From Conoideocrella luteorostrata (Eukaryota > Ascomycota > Sordariomycetes > Hypocreales > Clavicipitaceae), in assembly GCA_032433595.1 (NCBI GenBank), contig JASWJB010000554.1:1-17333 (forward strand): a stretch of DNA of 17,333 bases. Reading direction: 5' to 3'. Made by a program: the position numbers and the translations under genes. This document shows positions 11,059 to 17,333 of this stretch, piece after piece. Numbering within the stretch: position 1 is the stretch's first letter; every line of letters begins with the position of its first letter. Under the pieces are notes generated by a model. The model searched no databases, was not told the origin of the DNA, and saw nothing but the letters and a program-made list of their open reading frames with translations.

Positions 11059-12192
11059 ATAGTTTCGGCTACAACTTAGGTGGATAGAGCATATGTGTGT
11101 GAGATAGCTAGAGCCTAAAGAATCGCTTTAATATGATACTATGTCACGCTTGCATCTTAGCCCTATGCATTGTCACATATCACATTGTCCAGTTATTAAC
11201 CCTTAAGGAGGCTATGTACGCCTCTCCAGATTGGGCTCTCCATTATTCCACTGGTTGCTTAGCCCTATGCTTTGCGTATACACTATAACCTTTTGTGTGA
11301 TTCGCCTCCGCTCCTGGACCTTAATACTGAGACGTGATTAGCTTTTAACAAATAATAAACAGCAGCCCTTAGGCAGGCGCGCTAGGCCACATTGAATTTC
11401 AGCGAAATATATATTATTTAACTAATAATATTACTCCGGCAACTCGCTTATATCACAAAACTCTACAGATATAAGTAAACACTCACGCTGCCTAGTTACT
11501 CTTAGAGCCTTTCATTTATATCTTCTTTTACTTTTAAACTAGCTGGGTAATCTGTCACAAGTGAGCAGCTAAAGCAGTGAAATTGTCCTTGTATTCTATC
11601 TAATTGACGAGGAATTAGACCTCTTCTTATAATTGAATGTTATCTAGGAATGCTGACAAATTCGTCAACCGGAGGGTTATCTCACAACACCCCCTATGTT
11701 TCAGAACCTGTAGCTGGCTCATATTTGTGACAATTTTGACATAATCTAATTGGAACTAACTAAATAAGTGTTTTATAAATAAAGGCTATTATCCGCTAGA
11801 TACAGGACTTATGCAACGCTTGCTTACGCTGCTTAAGATCCAAAAGGCTAGATTACCCTAAGCTCGCGGCTCATCTAGTGAACATAGATAATGCTTTATC
11901 ACAAAATATTCTAAACCAAAGTGTGCTCAAAGCCCTATACAAAGCTGCCAAAGAGTTATATAATAAACTTAGATTATCCTGCCGCACACTAACTTCCTCC
12001 AGCAAAAAAATTATCAGAAGACATTTAAACTTGATTTTCCTTGGTCCTTAGGTCTCTAGGCTCGATTCCTATCAAGTCAAGGCGAGGAAAAAAGCAATGC
12101 AAGGCAAATGTAACACTATTGGTTCACTGATAGCCGGTTAAATAGTGGAATAGTCGATAAGTATTCCGCCGTCGACATGAGCCGCTGGGGAT
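11059..12192. other. AT-rich, RIP-like decayed DNA, no gene
   Basis: No open frame of useful length occurs on either strand. The motif GACGAGGAATTAGACC at 11606-11621 is shared with 377-392. A 7-base loop with a four-pair stem near 12056-12075 recalls a tRNA T-arm, but no full tRNA can be folded around it. Confidence 0.5.
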
Positions 12193-12194
12193 AT

Positions 12195-12401
12195 GGCTTT
12201 GTTGGAATATCCCGTCAAGGTATGTGGGCAGGTCACGTGGCCACCCCAGCGCGTCTCTTTTATACGGCGCGCTCGGGGGCATTCCTCCTTCTCTTCTTCT
12301 TCTTTCTTAGATAGTCACGGATGAATTAAATTGTTTTGCTTATTGTTTTGATTCACCTTCTGGTACCAGCTACTCGAAGCCCCTGTGCTTTCTACAGGCT
12401 T
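12195..12401 (+). mobile_element. Solo LTR, family A, with TSD GGCTT
   Basis: The LTR is 12200-12396 (197 bp), from TGTTGGAATATCCCGTC to TGCTTTCTACA. Flanks 12195-12199 and 12397-12401 are both GGCTT. It is the + strand counterpart of 9376-9581, sharing the TTCACCTTCTGGTACCAGC end block and a TTTTATAC box. Confidence 0.92.
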
Positions 12402-12548
12402 TGGAGACATTCGATTATTTACTCCAAGTGTTGGAGAAATGAATCATCCCAGAATGGCCAACAGACGTGATTGATTATCTGCGTGCGTTACGCTCTGAAA
12501 CTCCACTCAACAGATGTGAGAAATTTAATTCTGTTGTGGAAGGTAAGT

Positions 12549-12745
12549 TGTAGGTTGCACAGGTCTTCTGGTATCGATACCACAAGGATCTTGCACGAAG
12601 CAATAGGTAAAACAAAGTATTCAATTCAATTCATCATACTTATCTAAGAGAGAGGAAGAAGGAAGCCCCCCGAGCGCGCTGTATAAAAAAGGCGCGCTAG
12701 GTGACCACGTGACCTTATCCGTACGTTTAATAAGGGATTCCAACA
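12549..12745 (-). mobile_element. Solo LTR, family A, no clear TSD
   Basis: On the minus strand it runs from TGTTGGAATCCCTTA to the CAACCTACA terminus, with a TTTTATACAGC box and a GCGCGC block. It contains the GGTATCGATACC palindrome (12570-12581) shared with 4400-4604. The flanks TAAGT and CTGGC do not match, so the duplication was lost or one boundary has been deleted. Confidence 0.8.
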
Positions 12746-13027
12746 CTGGCACCTTTAAGCACAGGCTTTCCGCTTTGTCAGGTATTGTTCGTCGAAGTGG
12801 TCAGTTCATATTATTGGACGACATCACTGAATTGTGCGCTTGGCACAAAAAGCTATGTCTGTCCTTCCTTGCAGAGGTGTGCATTTAGAGAGGTCTTAGT
12901 CATTAGTCCTGGGTTCCCAAGTTCAGGGTTAGAGGATCGCGAAGAAAAAAAAGGGATTATGTTAAGACGAGAATAGCTCCTGTTAGAAAGATTAGCGCCG
13001 TAAATAGCCAGAGTCCTCGGATAGTGA

Positions 13028-13200
13028 TGTTGGATAATAAGGACGCCAGAGATACTGGAGATAAGGGAGTTAACGGAGATATGGAAGGAAGAAAAGTGCT
13101 ATAAAAAGGAGGACCTTAGGGCATTCGAGAAAATCAAGAATAAATTATCGACACACAAGTCATCTGTTCAATTCAATCCTTCTATTTCTGCCAATATCCA
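13028..13200 (+). mobile_element. LTR-like fragment of a third type
   Basis: It begins TGTTGGATAATAAGGACG, has a CTATAAAAAGG box at about 13098, and ends near CCAATATCCA, a decayed inverse of its start. The AATTCAATCCTTCTATTTCTG stretch before the end is typical of fungal copia LTRs. No target duplication is visible, and the 3' boundary is uncertain. Confidence 0.55.
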
Positions 13201-14629
13201 CTGTTGCAAATTTCTGTCAAATGCCCAAGAAGGCACATAACGCAACAGGTTATCGCAGAGCGCGGAAATTCTTTCCTAAGTTTCCCCTCGGGCATGAAGG
13301 AAGTTAAAATAGATTATTGAAGAGTCATCAAGGTTTAAGAAGTTGTTGATACAATGCAGCGAGGCAGTATGGTCAAAATTTGTGTTCAGGGGAACGACTT
13401 TACTAAATTTGGGGTAACTTTGATAGGCATTTACTTTTATAATAGCTTCTTAAAACGTATAACTACTATAGTGGTTCTGTGTCCTTCTCCTATAGCGCTT
13501 AAAGATCTTCCGGCTAGGTACCCGCGCGTGAATCACTATTTATTGGGTCTTGGGGCTATCGGTTTCCTCGTGTTCGGTTGCAGTGTTAATGCTAGCAATT
13601 ACCACAGCAGGCGGTTAAGGAGTGTTCCGCGAAGGCGTGTTTCTCGTCTCCATCTCGCTCTTGGGTACCTAATAAGAAACTTCAGAATTCCTAGGTTATT
13701 TCACGTAGCTAGGCAAAAGTCTAGGGGAACTCTCTGCATTATACTATAGCTTGCGCTTAAGTAGTTGTGCGCGCGCGAGCCCAGGGTTATGCTGGCGATT
13801 CGCCGGCGCCACACGTGTGCAGCCTGTTGGTAAACCGACTATAGCGATGCGCTGGTGTGGGCACATGCTACCTGACACTAACTTTAGACACTGTTGTTCT
13901 CCTAAACACATTAAAAAATTCGGGGATTTGTTTCATAACCGATTAACAAGCGAATTACCACCGCATGGCAGCGGCCTACCTAGAAAACGCGGTAGTCACA
14001 GTTTCCCTTTCGAGACTTTTCAACGGTGCAGGCGCGGTGCTTCCAGAAACCTTACACAGGATCACAGTCCACATCTTTGATAAGAGACTCAAGTGCAGCG
14101 ATGGAAACGTTAAAAAACCTAGACACTAATTATCAGACCCTACAATATTAATGTCATCAACTGCATATCGCGTTCTGGTCCGAATATTATTAACAGCACG
14201 AGTCATCTCAGTGGAAAGCTGACGAGAAGCGGGAGACAGACTCTTGGACTTAGTCAGTAGTCGTTGCTATAGCGCGACGACAAGACAGAACTAGTTAAGG
14301 CCTGCGAAGTAGGTTAATGGGAGTAGCTAGATCCCCGAATCCCTCACTGAACGGACCCTGGCTGTGCAAACGTCAGAGCTTATAACGTGGTATAAGAATA
14401 GCAAGGCAACAATTCGCTATCTAACTACGAGAGCGCCGTAGCCTATAGGAAGAGTTCTTATAGAGGCATAAGATTGAGAGTCCACTGAATTGGTAGTGGG
14501 CGCTCTGACTGTCTCATCTGCAACAATAGCTCAGTGGGTCAGCGCACTTATAGTTTGTAGACGCTTATGGATGTACTAGAATGACAATTTTACCCCAAAC
14601 CAAACAGAAGTGGATGCATTGCATCTGAA
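13201..14629. other. No recognised gene; two weak open frames
   Basis: Open frames of 131 and 109 codons (13354-13749 and 13751-14080, +) lie almost end to end in different frames. Their translations are rich in Arg and Ser, show no domain that I know, and lack convincing introns or signal peptides. An overlapping frame at about 13960-14108 reads AAYLENAVVTVSLSRLF, which is somewhat protein-like but unassigned. A tRNA A-box-like string lies at 14527-14538 without a matching B box. Confidence 0.45.
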
Positions 14630-15674
14630 CTAAATTGCAGCTGCTCCGAATTCCAGTCCCAATTCAAGTTCTCCAAGTAGAGTCCCCTCAGCTGCGTCGG
14701 CGGCCCCAGCCCCAACCCCAGCCCCGGCGGCCCCAGCTACGCCACTAGCAGCTTCTTCAGCCTCAGCGGCCTCGAATGCGACAGCCTCCCTTTTGGCCGC
14801 CGCAAAGAGGGCTTCGCCCTCGGCGCCTGCGAGCTCGGCTCCCCCAGACTCGAGGAATATCCCCTCCCCAGGCTCTCCGGACTTGAGTTGCGCTTGAAGA
14901 TCAGCATCGCCAAAAGTATTTGCTGCTTCATCGGCCTTGGACGCTCCATCAGCCTTGGACGCTCCATCGGCAGCTTGCCCATTAGCTGGATTCGGTTTCG
15001 GCGCAGGACTTTGCCTACCGCCCCTGACGTTATGCCACCTGTCGAAATCAGGGGGTCCCTCCTTCACTTTTGCCAGGTCGTCATAACATCTTACCCAGAT
15101 GTTCAACCCGCCGCCCGCATCGTTCAGCAACCCAAAGGGAATAGCCATTTGGCGTTCCGATTCTAGGTTATAGATAAGGGACATTCGTACCGCCTTATTA
15201 GGATCAAAGGAGGTGTCTTTGATGAACTGATCGGCCGCGCCGTCTCTGTTCCAGAGCTCCTTTTTAATCCAGAACTTGGGAGCTTTGTCCCAGGCTTCCT
15301 TCTCTGCAGAGACGACGCATTGCCTGCTACGTGTGAGCATTTGTCTTATCATTTTTGATGAAAGTTGCATACCACTCTCCCGGCCATACCCCAGGATTCT
15401 CACTGAGGTACACCCCGTCGCCGATCTGCTTGCCAAGGACTTCACGGTCGCTCTTGACGAGAGTCGTCTCTTTGTTGTATTGCGCTGCTTGGTCCTTTGA
15501 CCGTCAGCTAAGAATACATGTTCGTGAAAGCGAACATGGTCATACCTTGTGCACGGCTCTAAAGCCTATGACGATGGTTTGTCCGCGCTTTTCGAGAGAT
15601 GTAGCAGCTTCTACAGGAGAGCCAACCACACTTACTATAAGGGACGCAGCGAACAAAAGCTTTGAGAAAATCAT
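14630..15674 (-). CDS. Secreted protein with tentative ADP-ribosyltransferase-like core and low-complexity tail
   Basis: Three exons on the minus strand: 15674-15546, 15494-15373 and 15323-14630. The introns are 51 bp (GTATGA..AAG, branch GCTGAC) and 49 bp (GTATGC..CAG); the product is 314 aa. The N-terminus is a signal peptide (about 1-18) followed by a dibasic LEKR site at 27-30, suggesting Kex2-type maturation. The core (about 31-175) has IGFRAV with Arg39, IGDGVYLS with Ser74, a WPG segment, and Cys86 and Cys163, which could pair. This arrangement recalls secreted fungal proteins with an ADP-ribosyltransferase-type fold. I cannot point to a catalytic Glu with confidence, so enzyme activity is only inferred. 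Residues from about 185 on are Ala-, Glu- and Gly-rich and include a duplicated ADGASK unit. The second intron's acceptor has an alternative (TAG three bases earlier) that would replace one residue and add another. The gene is GC-rich, unlike the subtilase, and appears intact. Confidence 0.65.
14934..14969 (-). repeat. Two tandem 18-bp units in the coding region
   Basis: Two copies of GCCTTGGACGCTCCATC plus one variable base lie head to tail. On the minus strand each adds the six residues ADGASK to the low-complexity tail, a length-variable site in principle. Confidence 0.9.
15517..15538 (-). repeat. Perfect 8-bp hairpin inside intron 1
   Basis: CATGTTCG and CGAACATG form perfect arms around a 6-base loop (TGAAAG), fully inside the 51-bp intron, between the donor and the branch site. 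Confidence 0.85.
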
Positions 15675-15747
15675 TGTGGCGGTTAATGGAGATCGGTGTA
15701 CGGAGTAGAGATGCTCTATCGGTCATGCTTACATGCAAAGTCGTCAA

Positions 15748-15755
15748 TTCTTATA
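15748..15755 (-). promoter_or_regulatory. Putative TATA box of the 314-aa secreted protein gene
   Basis: The minus strand reads TATAAGAA about 75-80 bp upstream of the ATG at 15674. Confidence 0.4.
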
Positions 15756-16310
15756 CTAACGACGTGCAGAGCCGGCCCTCTCGTGATTATGACCGAGTCA
15801 CGATTCATGCATCCAGGCCATGCCAGACGGACATCTCAGGCCATCAGTCCGGCCATGCCCGAATACCATAAGGAGAGATGACGTCTCCACAAGCCTCATA
15901 GTCAACTCAAATACCCCAAGTTACAAGTGTCATTGATTGAGCGTAGAGATGCCATGTATGCCCGCGGGACGAATGCCGTCTTTCTCGCGAGGTGCGTCAT
16001 GACCACGCCGAACTCAAGCCGAAGGCATCAACGGGAATGCCGTTTGCACAACCGACCCCGCCGGTGCATGATGGCTCGATCAGGCAAACATGGGGAAGAG
16101 TTTTAGAATGAGTTAGCTGAACGGTAACAAGCGACTTGCATAAGGGGGGCAGTGTGACGGGATCCATTCAAACAAAACCGTTTAATAGCCGCAGTCAGCC
16201 CCTTGCAGTCCTGTTGCACGGCACGCACGCGTAGAGTAGCTAGCATGCTCGGATTAAAGTAACAGCGCACACCGCTAGGGTGGAGCGCGTGCCCCTTTTC
16301 TCTATTAGCT

Positions 16311-16325
16311 GAGGGGAATCCCCTC
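16311..16325. promoter_or_regulatory. Palindromic pair of AGGGG/CCCCT motifs
   Basis: GAGGGGA and TCCCCTC are perfect 7-bp arms around a single A. Each arm holds the core of the fungal stress-response element (AGGGG/CCCCT) bound by Msn2/4-type zinc fingers. Binding here is inferred, and the motif lies about 560 bp from the nearest downstream start. Confidence 0.35.
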
Positions 16326-16460
16326 TCGGCTTCATTATCATCAATTCATCTATCTATGCCTACCAATATCATCCAATTAAAACCATTAAATGCGGCTCTC
16401 GTGCATGAAGTCCACATATCCTGTGGGGAGGAGCATGGCGATGGTAAAACAGCTCCAAGT

Positions 16461-16475
16461 CGGAACAAGGTTCCG
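16461..16475. promoter_or_regulatory. CGG-N9-CCG site (possible Zn2Cys6 factor site)
   Basis: CGG and CCG half-sites are separated by nine bases within a larger inverted repeat (CGGAAC-AAG-GTTCCG). Inverted CGG triplets at fixed spacing are the usual target of fungal Zn2Cys6 regulators. It lies 400 bp upstream of the small secreted protein gene. Confidence 0.35.
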
Positions 16476-16776
16476 CTACGGTCCGCAACAGGAATTTTAA
16501 GCTTCTTCATCAAAAGCACTACTAGGACAGCTAACTTTATTTAAAATTAAATACATCAAGGTTAATTCAAATAATTTGGATTTAATATAACTATAAACTA
16601 GTAAGGTAAGGTGAAGCTGTTTCATGTGTACAGCCGTAAAATAAAGTAAATGGCTCGTCTCTTGTGTATGGTACAATGACTCGTTATACGCGGCTGACCT
16701 CGGCCAAACTCCGCATGTTGCGTAAGCAGCATCTTTATGTGACTGTGGGTTATTTCCGACAGCATTCACGCTCTTC

Positions 16777-16782
16777 TATATA
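16777..16782 (+). promoter_or_regulatory. Putative TATA box of the cysteine-rich protein gene
   Basis: TATATA lies about 94 bp upstream of the ATG at 16876, a usual distance for a fungal gene with a short 5' leader. Confidence 0.5.
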
Positions 16783-16875
16783 GGCTTGCATTGCCTCGCC
16801 TCAAAGGTCTAGTTTCAGTTGTCTAACAGCAGAGATAATTACAGATTCATCGTACTCAAGCAACTAAAGACCAAC

Positions 16876-17231
16876 ATGCAAGTCACCGTCCTCTTGTCCA
16901 GTTTGCTCCTTGGAGCGAGCATGATACATGCACGAATTGAGAAGCAGCCCGAGGTTTCCTGCAATAGCCAGCCTCCTCAGAAGGTCAGTACTACAGGGAA
17001 TACGCTCCACGTGGCTGCGGCTCGCTCATGTCGGACTAGGGTACTGCCGAATATGGTACGTTCGTGCAGAAGTGCCGCAACGATAAAAACGTTGGGGCGA
17101 CAACCTCGGCAGCAGCTACCCCCAAGAAAATTAACTGTGCAGAGCTTCCCGAATATGACAATATCAAGAAACTTAACTGTACCGGATTGAGCCACAAGGG
17201 ATGCGAGTGTCACGACTTGGGAAACTGGTAA
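16876..17231 (+). CDS. Small secreted cysteine-rich protein, effector candidate
   Basis: Two exons, 16876-16983 and 17040-17231, are separated by a 56-bp intron (GTCAGT..CTAG, phase 0). The product is 99 aa. The first 19 or so residues (MQVTVLLSSLLLGASMIHA) form a typical signal peptide, and the start has the CCAACATG context common in fungi. The mature part of about 80 residues has six cysteines at 29, 48, 69, 83, 91 and 93, ending in KGCECHDLGNW, with a possible N-glycosylation site (NCT) at 82-84. Small size, export signal and an even number of cysteines are the marks of secreted fungal effectors or disulfide-stabilised defence peptides. I know no named family with this spacing. Without splicing, the first frame runs on to 17190 and loses the C-terminal cysteines, so the intron model is better supported by content. 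The gene appears intact and has its own TATA box. Confidence 0.7.
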
Positions 17232-17333
17232 AGCAGAGTGATAGACAAGACTTCTGAAGTATTCGTAGCTTCTTAGCAACAAGGTAGCACTGTATTGTGA
17301 ACGGTCTTAATCTCTGGCCATCTAACAATCTGG

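Larger units (their letters stand above)
12193..12888 (+). pseudogene. Unrecognised gene relic interrupted by two LTRs
   Basis: If the solo LTR at 12200-12396 and one copy of its target duplication are skipped, an open frame runs from ATG 12193 (MALETFDYLLQVLEK) to TGA at 12440-12442. The same frame then continues as IIPEWPTDVIDYLRALRSE and NRCEKFNSVVEGK. Skipping 12549-12745 also keeps the frame, which goes on as GTFKHRLSALSGIVRRSGQF and ILLDDITELCAWHKKL before TAG at 12886-12888. TGA in place of TGG would be one G-to-A change. The fragments are protein-like in composition, but I do not recognise the family. A GTAAGT at 12543-12548, right at the edge of the second LTR, could be an old splice donor, so that LTR may lie in an intron. 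Confidence 0.4.
15760..16776. other. Divergent intergenic region between two secreted-protein genes
   Basis: No gene is supported here. The left half is GC-rich with repeated GGCCAT and AATGCCGT words; the right half from about 16500 is AT-rich. It contains a palindromic double stress-element motif (16311-16325) and a CGG-N9-CCG site (16461-16475), listed separately. Confidence 0.5.

Noticed and set aside
12040..12090. tRNA 3' half suggested by GGCTCGATTCC
   Set aside because: Only a four-pair T-stem forms, and no acceptor, D or anticodon arm is found upstream.
13354..14080. Two adjacent open frames of 131 and 109 codons as a real gene
   Set aside because: Both translations are Arg/Ser-rich without known motifs, lie in different frames, and have no splice pair that joins them convincingly.
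14521..14600. tRNA or tRNA-derived SINE starting at TAGCTCAGTGGG
   Set aside because: The A-box match is good, but the D-stem does not pair fully, no anticodon arm folds, and no B box (GGTTCRANNCC type) follows at the right distance.

Overview
The window looks like accessory, transposon-rich DNA of a filamentous ascomycete (Pezizomycotina, possibly Hypocreales). The basis is short GT..AG introns of 48-60 bp with fungal-type branch sites, a relic of a fungal NOD-like receptor (PNP_UDP - NB-ARC class) and a separate TPR relic, a proteinase K-type secreted subtilase, and many solo LTRs with exact 5-bp target duplications. There is no sign of bacterial operon structure. The species cannot be named from the sequence.

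Layout. 1-1500: a microsatellite, then nothing recognisable. 1502-2465 (+): decayed array of 42-residue tetratricopeptide repeats, the C-terminal part of an NLR. 2466-3473: no gene seen. 3474-6560 (+): a second, broken NLR that can be followed from its start codon through a nucleoside-phosphorylase-like domain and NB-ARC domain. It is interrupted by a solo LTR at 4400-4604 (TSD TATTC), a probable LTR at 5443-5652 and a solo LTR at 6072-6308 (TSD CGATG). 6676-8202 (-): an intact four-exon secreted subtilase, one of three complete genes. 8889-9370 (+): 3' part of an aminoglycoside-phosphotransferase-like gene, stopped and then cut by a solo LTR (9376-9581, TSD TAAGG). 9587-12190: AT-rich, RIP-like decayed DNA with another solo LTR (10818-11053, TSD TTAGG). 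12193-12888 (+): an unrecognised gene relic whose frame can be followed across two LTRs (12200-12396, TSD GGCTT; 12549-12745). 13028-13200: an LTR-like fragment of a third type. 13200-14629: nothing recognised. 14630-15674 (-): a three-exon secreted protein of 314 aa with a signal peptide, a Kex2-type site and a tentative ADP-ribosyltransferase-like core, followed by an Ala/Glu/Gly-rich tail. 16876-17231 (+): a two-exon small secreted protein of 99 aa with six cysteines, an effector candidate. The last two genes diverge from an intergenic region of about 1.2 kb that holds a palindromic double stress-element motif and a CGG-N9-CCG site.

Interpretation. The three intact genes all encode predicted secreted proteins. 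The broken genes are intracellular types (NLR, kinase-like). The whole is consistent with an effector or secreted-protein compartment built in a graveyard of NLRs and retrotransposons. Stop codons in the relics often fit C-to-T or G-to-A changes (CAG to TAG, CGA to TGA, GGN to AGN), as repeat-induced point mutation would give, but this was read by eye and not measured.
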